The translations under genes were made by a program, and so were the position numbers. Source: Blautia sp. (GTDB lineage Bacteria > Bacillota > Clostridia > Lachnospirales > Lachnospiraceae). From it: a stretch of DNA of 64,000 nucleotides. Positions 47,252 to 56,599 of the stretch are shown here, piece by piece (the first letter of the stretch is position 1; the number at the start of each line of letters is the position of its first letter). The notes under the pieces are model-generated. The model searched no databases and was not told the origin of the DNA. It was given only the letters and a program-made list of their open reading frames with translations. Location of the stretch: positions 61,339 to 125,338 of the forward strand of contig JALEJS010000022.1 in the NCBI GenBank assembly GCA_022769545.1, in the 5' to 3' direction.

Positions 47252-50200
47252 TTACCGGTTTGCAATCGTCGCAATATCGATCAGTGTCAGGTTGTTCAGA
47301 TCCGTATTTTCCAGACTGGTCACGAGCGCCTCTGCCGTATCCAGACTGGTCAGTACATTGACACCTGTCTCAATGGCATTCCGCCGGATCACAAAGCCAT
47401 CGTTCTGATGCTCCACGCCCTGCGGCGGTGTATCGATAACCACGTCGATCTTATGACCCAGGATCAGATCCAGAAGGTTCGGAGACGGCTGCTCCAGCTT
47501 GTTGGTCCGGATTGCCTTGATTCCATGCTCCTTCAGCGCCTTTGCCGTTCCACGCGTCGCATAAATGCGATATCCCTGTGCCTCAAACCGTCTTGCAATG
47601 GGGATGATCGCCTCCTGGTCCTCATCTTTTACAGTAATGATCATGTTTTTATATTTCGGAAGCTTGATTCCGGCACCAATAAACGCTTTATAAAGCGCTT
47701 CGTTAAAGGATTCCGCAATTCCGAGACATTCTCCGGTGGATTTCATTTCCGGTCCGAGACTGATATCCGCACCACGGATCTTCTCAAAGGAGAACACCGG
47801 CATTTTAATGGCAATGTGTTTTGCCTCCGGCTGCAGTCCAGGCTGATATCCCATATCCTTCAGCTTATGCCCCAGGATCACCTTGGTTGCCAGCGGAACA
47901 ATCGGAATGCCCGTCACCTTGCTGATATAGGGAACGGTACGGCTGGACCGTGGATTTACTTCAATGACATAAACCTCGTCGCCGCACACGATAAACTGAA
48001 TATTGATCATACCCACCACGTGCAGTGCCTTCGCCAGGCGCTCTGTATAATCACCAATGGTCTGCTTTGCCGCATCGCTGATGGTCTGCGCCGGATAGAC
48101 GGAAATGCTGTCGCCGGAGTGGATTCCCGCACGCTCAATGTGCTCCATGATACCCGGAATGAGAATCTGTTCCCCGTCACACACCGCATCTACTTCGATT
48201 TCCTTGCCCATCAGGTATTTATCCACCAGAATGGGATGTTCCTGCGCGATCTGGTTGATGATTCCGATGTATTCATCCACATCCTCATCACTGACGGCAA
48301 TACGCATGCCCTGTCCGCCGAGGACATAGGAAGGACGAACCAGAACCGGATAACCCAGCTGCGCTGCTGCTGCCTTTGCCTCCTCGGCTGTAAATACGGT
48401 AAGGCCCTTCGGACGCGGAATCTGGCACTGTTCCAGAATTCCGTCAAACAGCTCTCTGTCCTCTGCCGCATCCACATCCTCTGCAGATGTGCCCAGAATC
48501 TTCACGCCCATCTTCATCAGCGCTTCTGTCAGCTTGATCGCCGTCTGACCGCCGAACTGAACCACCGCTCCATCCGGCTGCTCGATATTCACGATATTTT
48601 CCACATCCTCCGGTGTCAGCGGCTCGAAATACAGCTTATCCGCAATATCAAAGTCTGTGCTGACTGTCTCCGGGTTGTTATTTACAATAATTGTTTCGTA
48701 TCCCTCTTTTGCAAAGGCCCACGCACAATGCACGGAGCAGAAGTCAAACTCGATTCCCTGTCCGATGCGGATCGGACCGGAGCCAAGAATCAGAATCTTT
48801 TTCTTATCCGGTGTGGGAATGGCTTCGTTCTCTGTCTGTTCATCCCCGTAAACAGAGTAATAGTACGGGGTCGCTGCCGCGAATTCTGCCGCACAGGTAT
48901 CTACCATTTTGTAGGCTGCCGAAATGCCATAGCCCTTTCGAAGTGCCTTGATCTCTTCTTCCGTGCGTCCTGTGAGACGGGCAATGATGTAATCCGGGAA
49001 TTCCAGACGCTTCGCTTCCAGAAGGAGTGCCTTGTCCATGGGCTTCTTCTTCAGATTCTGCTCCATCTCCACCAGCACCGCAATTTTATCAATGAACCAT
49101 CTGTCAATCTTTGTGATCCGATGGATATATTCCAGGGAGATATCTCTGCGGACAGCCTCTGCGATTTTCCAGATGCGCCGGTCATCCACGATTCGCAGTT
49201 CATCGATCAGTTCATCTTCTTCCAGTCCGCTGAAATCATAGGACATCAGACTGTCCACATGCTGTTCCAGAGAACGGATGGCTTTCATCAGTGCACCCTC
49301 AAAATTGTGACAGATGCTCATTACCTCACCGGTCGCCTTCATCTGTGTGGTCAGTGTTCTTTTTGCCGTAATGAATTTGTCAAACGGAAGACGCGGGATT
49401 TTTACGACACAGTAATCCAGCATCGGTTCAAAGCTTGCATAGGTTTTTCCGGTAACCGCATTGGGAATCTCATCCAGTGTGTATCCCAGCGCAATCTTTG
49501 CCGCCACTTTTGCAATCGGATAGCCGGTCGCCTTACTTGCCAGTGCGGAAGAACGGCTGACACGGGGATTTACTTCGATGACACAGTACTCAAAGCTCTC
49601 CGGATGAAGCGCGTACTGAACATTACATCCGCCGGTAATTCCCAGTTCGGTAATAATATTCAGAGCAGAGGTACGGAGCATCTGATACTCCTTATCTCCC
49701 AGTGTCTGAGACGGCGCCACGACAATGGAATCTCCGGTGTGCACACCTACCGGATCAATGTTTTCCATGTTGCAGACCGTGATACAGTTTCCCGCACTGT
49801 CACGCATGACCTCGTATTCGATTTCCTTCCAGCCGGCGATACAGCGTTCCACAAGCACTTCCCCAACACGGGAGAGTCTCAGACCGTTTTCCAGAATCTC
49901 GCGCAGTTCATATTCATTATTTGCGATACCGCCGCCGCTTCCTCCCAATGTATACGCAGGTCGCAGCACCACCGGATAACCGATGGTCTTTGTAAATGCA
50001 AGTCCTTCCTCCACCGATTTTACAACCAGTGAAGCCGCGATCGGCTCTCCGATTTTTTCCATGGTATCCTTGAATTCCTGGCGGTCCTCAGCTTTTTTGA
50101 TCGTCTCGGCAGTCGTGCCGATCAGACGCACGTGATGCTTTTTGAGGAAGCCTCTTTCCTCCAGTTCCATGGCGAGATTCAGCCCCGCCTGTCCTCCCAG

Positions 50201-50467
50201 CGTGGGGAGAATGCTGTCCGGCTGTTCCTTGAGGATCAGCTGTTCCACGACCTCCACGGTCAGAGGCTCGATATATACCCGGTCTGCAATGTCCTTATCC
50301 GTCATGATCGTTGCCGGATTGGAGTTCAGAAGTACCACTTCGATTCCTTCTTCTTTCAGAGAACGGCAGGCCTGTGTACCGGCATAATCAAATTCGGCAG
50401 CCTGACCGATGATGATCGGACCGGAGCCAATTACAAGAACTTTTTTAATGTCATTATTTTTCGGCAT
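47252..50467 (-). CDS. carB: Carbamoyl-phosphate synthase large subunit
   Basis: A 1071-residue synthetase making carbamoyl phosphate for arginine and pyrimidines. The two homologous ATP-grasp halves are visible (VLVIGSGPIIIGQAAEFDYAGTQACRSLKEEG at the N-terminus and ILILGSGPIRIGQGIEFDFCSVH near residue 550). Both contain EVNPR(V/S)SRS/T loops. The C-terminal MGS-like allosteric domain begins about 930 and ends with the ATANR tail. Full length, no frameshift. It overlaps carA by 14 bp. Confidence 0.98.
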   Translation of the reverse strand: MPKNNDIKKVLVIGSGPIIIGQAAEFDYAGTQACRSLKEEGIEVVLLNSNPATIMTDKDIADRVYIEPLTVEVVEQLILKEQPDSILPTLGGQAGLNLAMELEERGFLKKHHVRLIGTTAETIKKAEDRQEFKDTMEKIGEPIAASLVVKSVEEGLAFTKTIGYPVVLRPAYTLGGSGGGIANNEYELREILENGLRLSRVGEVLVERCIAGWKEIEYEVMRDSAGNCITVCNMENIDPVGVHTGDSIVVAPSQTLGDKEYQMLRTSALNIITELGITGGCNVQYALHPESFEYCVIEVNPRVSRSSALASKATGYPIAKVAAKIALGYTLDEIPNAVTGKTYASFEPMLDYCVVKIPRLPFDKFITAKRTLTTQMKATGEVMSICHNFEGALMKAIRSLEQHVDSLMSYDFSGLEEDELIDELRIVDDRRIWKIAEAVRRDISLEYIHRITKIDRWFIDKIAVLVEMEQNLKKKPMDKALLLEAKRLEFPDYIIARLTGRTEEEIKALRKGYGISAAYKMVDTCAAEFAAATPYYYSVYGDEQTENEAIPTPDKKKILILGSGPIRIGQGIEFDFCSVHCAWAFAKEGYETIIVNNNPETVSTDFDIADKLYFEPLTPEDVENIVNIEQPDGAVVQFGGQTAIKLTEALMKMGVKILGTSAEDVDAAEDRELFDGILEQCQIPRPKGLTVFTAEEAKAAAAQLGYPVLVRPSYVLGGQGMRIAVSDEDVDEYIGIINQIAQEHPILVDKYLMGKEIEVDAVCDGEQILIPGIMEHIERAGIHSGDSISVYPAQTISDAAKQTIGDYTERLAKALHVVGMINIQFIVCGDEVYVIEVNPRSSRTVPYISKVTGIPIVPLATKVILGHKLKDMGYQPGLQPEAKHIAIKMPVFSFEKIRGADISLGPEMKSTGECLGIAESFNEALYKAFIGAGIKLPKYKNMIITVKDEDQEAIIPIARRFEAQGYRIYATRGTAKALKEHGIKAIRTNKLEQPSPNLLDLILGHKIDVVIDTPPQGVEHQNDGFVIRRNAIETGVNVLTSLDTAEALVTSLENTDLNNLTLIDIATIANR

Positions 50468-51542
50468 TGGTTTTTCCTCCCATCATCTCCATAAAACGGT
50501 CAAACAGGTATCCGGAGTCCTGCGGTCCCGGGCATGCTTCCGGATGGAACTGTACCGTAAATATGTTTTTCCCGATATAGGACATTCCTTCATTGGTTCC
50601 ATCGTTTACATTGACAAACGCCGGTCTGGCGATTCCTTTTTTCTCAAGCTCCTCTGCCTCCACCACATAACCGTGGTTCTGAGAAGAAATATAAACTCTT
50701 CCGGTCTGAAGATCCTTCACCGGATGATTGCCGCCCCGGTGACCGTATTTCATCTTACGGGTATTTCCGCCTGCGGCCAACGCCATGAGCTGATGTCCGA
50801 GACAGATCGCAAACACCGGAACATCGGATTCATACAGCTTCCGGACTTCCTCAATGATTTCTGTACATTCCTTCGGATCTCCGGGGCCATTGCTCAGCAT
50901 AATTCCGTCCGGACCATCTTTCAGAATCTCTTCTGCGGAAGTGCGCGCCGGATAAATGGTCACCTGACATCCCCGTTCATTCAGGGAGCGGGCGATATTT
51001 CTCTTTGCTCCGAAATCCATCAGCGCAACCTTCGGGCCATTTCCCTTCAATACCTCTTTTTCACGGCAGGTTACCTTTTCCACAACCTTTCCGGTGGTAT
51101 ATGCTTTTAAACGGGGAATAATTTCATCCAGATCATAATTCTCATTTACGGTAATCATGCCGTTCATGGTACCCTTTTCCCGAAGAAGTTTCGTAAGCGC
51201 TCTGGTATCAATTCCGGATATTCCGGTAATATCATGTTTTTCCAAGAAATGCTGAATAGAATCCACACTGCGGAAATTGCTGTGGACGCGAGATAATTCA
51301 CGAACGATAAATCCATCGATCCAGGGCTTTCTGGATTCCTGGTCTTCGTAACATATGCCATAATTGCCGATGAGCGGATAAGTCATACACACGGCCTGTC
51401 CCGCATATGATGGATCTGTCATCACTTCCAGATATCCTGTCATGGAAGTATTAAAAACAATTTCACTGATAACTTCACGTGTGGAACCGATACTGGTTCC
51501 GGTAAACACATGGCCATCCTCCAAAATCAGAAACGCTTTCAT
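50454..51542 (-). CDS. carA: Carbamoyl-phosphate synthase small subunit
   Basis: A 362-residue glutamine amidotransferase subunit. The catalytic Cys is in VFAICLGHQLMALAAGG, with the His/Glu pair in TVQFHPEACPGPQDSGYLFDRF. The N-terminal small-subunit domain starts KAFLILEDGHVFTGTSIG and contains MTGYLEVMTDPSYAGQ. The ATG at 51542 follows AAAGGAAATTCT. It is the first gene of carAB, behind its own promoter with a short leader, so PyrR-type leader attenuation is not apparent. Confidence 0.97.
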   Translation of the reverse strand: MKAFLILEDGHVFTGTSIGSTREVISEIVFNTSMTGYLEVMTDPSYAGQAVCMTYPLIGNYGICYEDQESRKPWIDGFIVRELSRVHSNFRSVDSIQHFLEKHDITGISGIDTRALTKLLREKGTMNGMITVNENYDLDEIIPRLKAYTTGKVVEKVTCREKEVLKGNGPKVALMDFGAKRNIARSLNERGCQVTIYPARTSAEEILKDGPDGIMLSNGPGDPKECTEIIEEVRKLYESDVPVFAICLGHQLMALAAGGNTRKMKYGHRGGNHPVKDLQTGRVYISSQNHGYVVEAEELEKKGIARPAFVNVNDGTNEGMSYIGKNIFTVQFHPEACPGPQDSGYLFDRFMEMMGGKTNAEK

Positions 51543-51589
51543 AGAATTTCCTTTCATTCAACTGTCCGTATTTATCCTAAATCTTCAAA

Positions 51590-51618
51590 ATAATATCACA
51601 GGAAAACGCTTTTTTCAA
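51590..51618 (-). promoter_or_regulatory. Promoter of carAB
   Basis: TTGAAA (51613-51618), 17 nt, TATTAT (51590-51595), giving a leader of about 40 nt. Confidence 0.75.
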
Positions 51619-51720
51619 CCGGATAACAGGCTAAAAATAATTCTTGAATACTGAAAATATTTTCCTCCTTGCTGCAAAGGACAGCGGGGTTCCCGGCAAT
51701 GAAAAATTTGTTATTACTCA

Positions 51721-51808
51721 CCACTTATAAAAGTGGAATTCTTCTTTGACTGAGATAAAACAAGGGAGCGCAACAAAATGATAATTTCTTATCTTCTGTT
51801 ACACTCCC
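51721..51808 (-). terminator. Hairpins between tRNA-Leu and carA
   Basis: This is the main content of the 350 nt gap before carA. A 12 bp stem (51764-51775 with 51797-51808, GGGAGCGCAACA side) carries two G-T pairs and an inner GATAA/TTATC stem. On the minus strand it is followed by TTGTTTTAT, so it is the likely tRNA-Leu terminator. A separate palindrome CCACTT-ATAA-AAGTGG lies at 51721-51736. Nothing else was recognised in this gap apart from the carA promoter. Confidence 0.7.
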
Positions 51809-51890
51809 TCGGCATACGATGCCAGATTCTGAAAAAGTTTTTATTTCATAAGTAAACTTCAAAGGAATTTCCTATGAAACAAAAAAAGAA

Positions 51891-51974
51891 TGCAGGAGAT
51901 GGGACTTGAACCCACACGATCTTGCGACCACAGGCACCTGAAGCCTGCGCGTCTGCCAATTCCGCCACTCCTGC
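51891..51974 (-). tRNA. tRNA-Leu (anticodon CAG)
   Basis: An 84 nt class II tRNA. The acceptor stem GCAGGAG/CTCCTGC carries an A discriminator. The anticodon stem CAGGC/GCCTG has loop TTCAGGT giving anticodon CAG. The T arm GTGGG-TTCAAGT-CCCAT is typical, and a long variable arm (GTGGTCGCAAGATC) fits leucine. CCA is not encoded. It reads CUG codons. Confidence 0.96.
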
Positions 51975-51984
51975 ATTTCTGTTT

Positions 51985-52003
51985 CAGTCGTATCTCGCGA
52001 CTG
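51985..52003 (-). promoter_or_regulatory. Hairpin in the tRNA-Leu 5' leader
   Basis: CAGTCG/CGACTG with a 7 nt loop lies between the promoter and the mature tRNA end, about 10 nt upstream. It may guide RNase P or other 5' processing. Confidence 0.5.
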
Positions 52004-52010
52004 CTTGATT

Positions 52011-52039
52011 ATAATAACTCACCCCCTCCCAAAAGTCAA
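52011..52039 (-). promoter_or_regulatory. Promoter of tRNA-Leu
   Basis: TTGACT (52034-52039), 17 nt, TATTAT (52011-52016); a TATAAT 3 nt further is an alternative -10. The spacer is very G-rich. Confidence 0.75.
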
Positions 52040-52086
52040 TACCTTTTTATAATTTTTTTTATTTTTTTGAAATCCGTTTTTTGAAA

Positions 52087-52812
52087 TCAGATCAGAGCCA
52101 GCGCTTCCTCATCTCCTACCAGTGTCACATCCGGGTGCATCTGCAAAATGGACGCCGGCACTTCCGGCGTAACCGGACCGAAAAATGCCTTTTTAACAAT
52201 CTCTGCCTTTCCCGCACCATTCGCAACGATCAGAATCTTCCTGGCCTTCATAATCGTTCCGATTCCCATGGTATACGCATAACGTGGAACCTCCTCTGCC
52301 GAGGCAAAAAACCGTTTGTTTGCCTCGATGGTACTTTCCTGAAGCTTTACACAATGCGTCTCTTTTGCAAAATACCGGTCCGGTTCATTAAAACCGATAT
52401 GACCATTGTGACCGATTCCCAGCAGCTGAAGATCCGCTCCGCCCAGCGAATCAATCAGGGCCTCATATCTTCTGCACTCTGCCTCTCCGTCTTCTGCCAT
52501 CCCATCCGGAAGATGTACGTTCTCCGGACAGATATTCACCCGATGGAATAAATGCTGATGCATAAAATAATAATAACTTTGGTCATTCTCTCTGGTCAGC
52601 CCTCTGTATTCATCCAGATTGACCGTCTTTACTTCCTTAAAATCCAGGTCACCGCTCTCGTACCATTTTACGAGCTGATCATAAAGACCGATCGGGGTGG
52701 AACCGGTGGCAAGACCCAGTACACTGTCCGGCCTGGAAATCACCTGCGCCAGAATGATCCCGGCCGCCTTACGGCTCATCTGCTCATAATCCTTCATTTT
52801 ATAAATTTTCAT
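52087..52812 (-). CDS. nagB: Glucosamine-6-phosphate deaminase
   Basis: A 241-residue isomerase-deaminase turning glucosamine-6-phosphate into fructose-6-phosphate and ammonia. Motifs are LGLATGSTPIGLYDQLV, VNLDEYRGL with the catalytic Asp, and GIGHNGHIGFNEPDRYF with the catalytic His. The short form lacking the E. coli allosteric tail is typical of Firmicutes. Its ATG overlaps the kinase stop (ATGA), making it the last gene of nagA-kinase-nagB. Confidence 0.96.
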   Translation of the reverse strand: MKIYKMKDYEQMSRKAAGIILAQVISRPDSVLGLATGSTPIGLYDQLVKWYESGDLDFKEVKTVNLDEYRGLTRENDQSYYYFMHQHLFHRVNICPENVHLPDGMAEDGEAECRRYEALIDSLGGADLQLLGIGHNGHIGFNEPDRYFAKETHCVKLQESTIEANKRFFASAEEVPRYAYTMGIGTIMKARKILIVANGAGKAEIVKKAFFGPVTPEVPASILQMHPDVTLVGDEEALALI

Positions 52813-53930
52813 ACGCCTTCTGCCTCCTTTGCTATTTTTCTTACAATTTCGTTCATCTGTGTCTTCTTCTGTTCCATATCCTGAACCAGTTTAAACTGCG
52901 TACGGGCACGATCCAGATTCTGCCCCGGCCGGTGAATCCGGAAATAATGATCCCCCTCAATATAATCTGTTAGAAAACGCATCCCGCATTCCAGAGTCAT
53001 CATGATCGCACCGTCTGTGAGATGTTCCACCTCCTTTGCAGTCAGTGCACCTGCACAGCCTTCCATAAATCCTCTTGCATAAACTTCAAACAGGGAAAGA
53101 TCACAGGAAACCTTTGACAGGTCCCGCTCATCCTCGGCTGCCGTGCTGGCTCCGAACCGGATGGAATCCCCAAAATCATTCATTGCCAGTCCCGGCATCA
53201 CCGTATCCAGGTCGATTACGCAGATTCCTTTTCCCGTCTCATGGTCAATCAGTATATTGTTCAGCTTTGTATCATTGTGGGTAACCCGAAGGGGGATCTC
53301 TCCGTTTTTCTGCAGATCACACAGCACATGTGTATAATCCTTTCTTGCTTTCGCAAATTCAATTTCCTCCAGGACCTCACAGACTCTTCCTTCGCAATCC
53401 TCCTCCACTGCCCGCATCAGATTCTCATACCGTCTGGGTGTGTTATGAAAATCCGGAATGGTTTCATGAAGTGTGTGAGCGGGATAATCCGACAGAAGGC
53501 ACTGAAAATGTCCGAATGCCAGAGCACTCTGGTAAAAATCATCCGGATTCTTCACCTGTTCATAACAATCTGCGTCCTCCACAAAATGAAATACCCGCCA
53601 GAATTCTCCGTCTTTATCCTTATAACTGTATTTTCCGTCCGTCGTCTTTCTGACATTGAGCGTTTCACGCTCCGGGTCTCCTCCCTCTTCAATAATTTTT
53701 TTTCGAAGCCACTCTGTCACACCGGCAATGTTTTCCATCAAAAGCTCCGGCTCGCGGAACACCTCTTTATTCATGTGCTGGATGATATACTGTTTCCGGC
53801 CTTCCTGTGTCTTCTGCTCCAATGCAAATGTGTCATTGATATGTCCGTTTCCATAGGAAGATACCGAGACGACATCCTTTTCCAGCCCAAACGCCTCCAG
53901 TATCTCTTTTTCAACCTCTCTGACTCTCAT
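52809..53930 (-). CDS. N-acetylhexosamine kinase (NahK/LnpB-like)
   Basis: A 373-residue phosphotransferase-family kinase. The whole length follows the bifidobacterial N-acetylhexosamine 1-kinase pattern: YGNGHINDTF near the N-terminus, the catalytic loop LRVTHNDTKLNNIL, the metal motif DLDTVMPG, and DFGDSIRFGASTAAEDERDLSKV. The C-terminus contains ECGMRFLTDYIEGD and KLVQDMEQKK. NahK phosphorylates GlcNAc/GalNAc at C1. Here it sits between nagA and nagB, which use 6-phosphates, so position of phosphorylation is uncertain. The start MRVREVEKEIL follows GAGGAAGTAT. Confidence 0.85.
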   Translation of the reverse strand: MRVREVEKEILEAFGLEKDVVSVSSYGNGHINDTFALEQKTQEGRKQYIIQHMNKEVFREPELLMENIAGVTEWLRKKIIEEGGDPERETLNVRKTTDGKYSYKDKDGEFWRVFHFVEDADCYEQVKNPDDFYQSALAFGHFQCLLSDYPAHTLHETIPDFHNTPRRYENLMRAVEEDCEGRVCEVLEEIEFAKARKDYTHVLCDLQKNGEIPLRVTHNDTKLNNILIDHETGKGICVIDLDTVMPGLAMNDFGDSIRFGASTAAEDERDLSKVSCDLSLFEVYARGFMEGCAGALTAKEVEHLTDGAIMMTLECGMRFLTDYIEGDHYFRIHRPGQNLDRARTQFKLVQDMEQKKTQMNEIVRKIAKEAEGV

Positions 53931-55096
53931 ATACTTCCTCCTGTACTTATCCCTTTCCCATACATCTGTGTTCCTCTGCAAAACACCGCATATACACTGT
54001 AATCATCCTCCAGAACCACAAGATCTGCATCATATCCGGCACAGATCCTGCCTTTTTTGTCATCTATTCCAAGACAGGCTGCCGGGTTGACCGTGCACGC
54101 ATTTAAAGCGGTCTCGAAGGGTACTCCCGCCTCCTCCACGAGGATCCGCAGTCCCTGATTCATCTGCAGCGTGCTTCCCGCAATGGTATCCGTACCGGCA
54201 AGTCTCGCCAGCCCATCCGGTCCCACCTCTATATCATGGCCGCCCAGCTGATAATGTCCGCCGGGCCTGGCATATTTCACCCGAAGAGAATCTGTCACCA
54301 GAATCCCGCGGTCAGGACCCTTCGCCTGAAAAAAGGCATACAATGCCGCCAGGTGAGAGTGTCTTCCGTCACCGATGATCTCCCCATACAGATCTCTCAG
54401 CCGAAAAGCAGCACCCACCAGTCCCGGACTTCTGGAGCCAAACGGGCTCATCCCGTTATAAACGTGCGTCATCGACCGTGCACCGTTCGCAGCAGCCATG
54501 ACCGCCGTCTCATAATCCGCCGAAGAATGTCCCATACTGACTGTCACGCCGTTTTCACAGCAATAACGGGTCAATGCAAAATCCGTGTCATGCTCCGGGC
54601 TGAGCGTGATATACCGGATCCAGCCTCTGGCAGCTTCCTGGTATTCCTGAAACTGACGGACCGAAGGTCTGGCAATGGCTTCCGGAGGCTGCGCACCTTT
54701 TTTTTCCATATCAAGATAGGGTCCTTCAAAATGGATGCCCAGGATCTGTGCCCCCCGGTATCCCTGTTCGATCACAGAGGCAACATTGGCAACTGCCCTG
54801 CGCAGCACTTCCGGCATCTGTGTGACAGTCGTGGGCAAAATGGAGGTCACGCCTTCCTGTACAATATGCTCCATCCAGTATCGAAGCCCTTCTTCTGTCC
54901 CGTCATTGGTGTCATACCCATATGCTCCGTGTGTATGAATATCCAGAAACCCGGGGACAATCCTCCGGTCTGCGAAATCGATATCCACAGCTTCCGTCTG
55001 ATACGGCAGAATCCGGCGGATCCTGCTCTTTGAGATTTCAATACAGGCCGGAAAAAACTGACCGGCCGCCCAGATTTTTCTGCTTCTAATAATCAT
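53927..55096 (-). CDS. nagA: N-acetylglucosamine-6-phosphate deacetylase
   Basis: A 389-residue amidohydrolase. HTHGAYGYDTND is the metal-binding H-x-H, GIHFEGPYLD holds the conserved acid, and VSMGHSSADYETAV, SMTHVYNGMSP and VTDSLR follow in family order. It removes acetyl from GlcNAc-6-P before NagB. It is the first gene of the operon, overlapping the kinase start region by 4 bp. A long leftward promoter region with TATAAT precedes it. Confidence 0.95.
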   Translation of the reverse strand: MIIRSRKIWAAGQFFPACIEISKSRIRRILPYQTEAVDIDFADRRIVPGFLDIHTHGAYGYDTNDGTEEGLRYWMEHIVQEGVTSILPTTVTQMPEVLRRAVANVASVIEQGYRGAQILGIHFEGPYLDMEKKGAQPPEAIARPSVRQFQEYQEAARGWIRYITLSPEHDTDFALTRYCCENGVTVSMGHSSADYETAVMAAANGARSMTHVYNGMSPFGSRSPGLVGAAFRLRDLYGEIIGDGRHSHLAALYAFFQAKGPDRGILVTDSLRVKYARPGGHYQLGGHDIEVGPDGLARLAGTDTIAGSTLQMNQGLRILVEEAGVPFETALNACTVNPAACLGIDDKKGRICAGYDADLVVLEDDYSVYAVFCRGTQMYGKGISTGGSI

Positions 55097-55170
55097 CGTT
55101 TCCTGTCTCTTTCCGAAATCGGATGGTCTTTTTCGATATTAATCCAACCGAAAATCTGCTGTTTTTTACC

Positions 55171-55198
55171 ATTATACCTTATTTTTTTAACAATTCAA
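55171..55198 (-). promoter_or_regulatory. Promoter of the nagA operon
   Basis: TTGAAT (55193-55198), 16 nt, TATAAT (55171-55176), about 75 nt before nagA. No NagR/cre-type site was confidently recognised. Confidence 0.6.
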
Positions 55199-55277
55199 CA
55201 AAATTCACTTATGAAAACCAATTTCCGTCGGTCTCCATTGTGCAATTTATACATTCTGAAATATCTGAAGCCCTTTT

Positions 55278-55306
55278 TTGACATGGGAATTTAAATGTGA
55301 TAGACT
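55278..55306 (+). promoter_or_regulatory. Promoter of the small Cys-rich protein/acyltransferase pair
   Basis: TTGACA (55278-55283), 17 nt, TAGACT (55301-55306). It is divergent from the nagA promoter, with the two about 80 nt apart. Confidence 0.8.
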
Positions 55307-55343
55307 TGAACAAACGATACCTGACAAACCGAAGAGGATCCTT

Positions 55344-55535
55344 ATGAATGAAATAATCGAAGAAATATTTACCGGCTACTGTAAATCACACAATTCCACA
55401 CAGACCATTATCTGTGAATACGAACAGCTTCCCTGCGGACTCAGCCTGGATCATGTGAGCTGCGATTATCTGAAATGCAGCTATAACAAAGACTGTCAGG
55501 TCATCCGACAGGCTCTGGCAAAAGAAGACGAATAG
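55344..55535 (+). CDS. Small Cys-rich hypothetical protein (63 aa)
   Basis: A 63-residue acidic protein with six cysteines (GYC, IIC, LPC, VSC, LKC, KDC), suggesting metal binding or disulfides. No signal peptide is present. AGAGGATCC precedes the ATG, a strong promoter lies 40 nt upstream, and the acyltransferase gene follows after 12 nt, so it is very likely expressed. Not recognised. Confidence 0.7.
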   Translation: MNEIIEEIFTGYCKSHNSTQTIICEYEQLPCGLSLDHVSCDYLKCSYNKDCQVIRQALAKEDE

Positions 55536-55547
55536 AAGGAAACCCTT

Positions 55548-56597
55548 ATGAACCAGTCAAAACGAATGTATTCCATGGATCTGATGAGATGCTTTTCACT
55601 GGCCGGCATCCTTCTCTATCATTTTATGGTAGAGTTCCAGATTCATTATCAGACCAATCTTTTCATAGAAAAAATGCCCTATTACACCCCGAACATGCAT
55701 ATCGCCACTCTCTGTGTCGGTCTTTTTTTTATGCTGTCCGGGGCCGGGCTCACATTGTCTTCCCGGGAATCTTTTCAGGTGAAAACGTTTTACCGCAGGC
55801 GCTTTCTGCGCCTGATGGTCCCATATTATCTGGCATATCTGTTTTACCTGCTGTATCTGCTTATCCGATACGGGACGCTTCCCTTCTCCGGAGATATCCC
55901 TCATTGGAATTTTCTTCTGACCCTGATCGGAATGGACGGCTACTGCGAAATTCACCAGACAATTCCGACCTTTTACATCGGCATCGGAGAATGGTTTCTG
56001 GGCGCTCTGATCATCATGTATCTGCTGTTCCCGCTGCTGCATTATCTCATGAAAAAAAATCGATATGCGACGATGACCGCAGCTACCATATGCTATCTGA
56101 TCCTGGTGTTCACATACCAAAGTGAGCTTCCTTCCTATGAAAATGCTCTGATAAAGCTTTATGACTTTATCCTCGGCATGTTTCTTATTCTGGAAAAAGA
56201 CCGGCTGAAAAAATGGACGCTTTGTTATTCCATTCCTGTTATTCTGTCCGCACTTTTTCTGAAAAAGGAAATCCCGCTCCCCACCGATCTGAAGATCAGT
56301 CTGCTTTGCACGGCAGTCTTCTTTCTGTTCCTGCAGACAGAACGCTGGCTCAAAAAAAGAATACTTCTGCAGAAGTTTCTTTTCCTCCTGCAGAAATATT
56401 CCTTTGAAATATATCTGCTCCATCACGTGATCATTGTACAGTTTCTTGCCGGTTTTGCAGGTAAGATTTCCTCAACGGCAGATATCCTTCTTCTGCTGAT
56501 CGAAATCCTCGCCGTCACCTGGATCTGCTCCTGGATCCTGTACCAGGCAGAACATTTTCTGTATCGAAAACTGGGGCGGACAGCTCAGCGGCACTGA
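55548..56597 (+). CDS. Acyltransferase family 3 membrane protein
   Basis: A 349-residue protein with about ten membrane segments. The N-terminus RMYSMDLMRCFSLAGILLYHFMVEF carries the conserved His of the acyltransferase-3 (OafA/YrhL) family. FYRRRFLRLMVPYY is the basic cytoplasmic loop. Family members O-acetylate or O-acylate envelope glycans. The glycan target is unknown. It is co-transcribed with the small Cys-rich gene and convergent with GNAT (3 nt apart). Confidence 0.85.
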   Translation: MNQSKRMYSMDLMRCFSLAGILLYHFMVEFQIHYQTNLFIEKMPYYTPNMHIATLCVGLFFMLSGAGLTLSSRESFQVKTFYRRRFLRLMVPYYLAYLFYLLYLLIRYGTLPFSGDIPHWNFLLTLIGMDGYCEIHQTIPTFYIGIGEWFLGALIIMYLLFPLLHYLMKKNRYATMTAATICYLILVFTYQSELPSYENALIKLYDFILGMFLILEKDRLKKWTLCYSIPVILSALFLKKEIPLPTDLKISLLCTAVFFLFLQTERWLKKRILLQKFLFLLQKYSFEIYLLHHVIIVQFLAGFAGKISSTADILLLLIEILAVTWICSWILYQAEHFLYRKLGRTAQRH

Positions 56598-56599
56598 AT

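Noticed and set aside
47198..50032. A 944-codon open frame on the plus strand opposite carB
   Set aside because: It is fully antisense to a complete, conserved carB, has no ribosome site and no recognisable domain; it is a codon-usage shadow.
51543..51600. PyrR attenuator in the carA leader
   Set aside because: The predicted leader is only about 40 nt, with no anti-terminator/terminator pair.
54940..54965. GGGGACAA in nagA resembling the head of the E elements
   Set aside because: It lies in coding sequence and the match does not extend beyond 8 bases.
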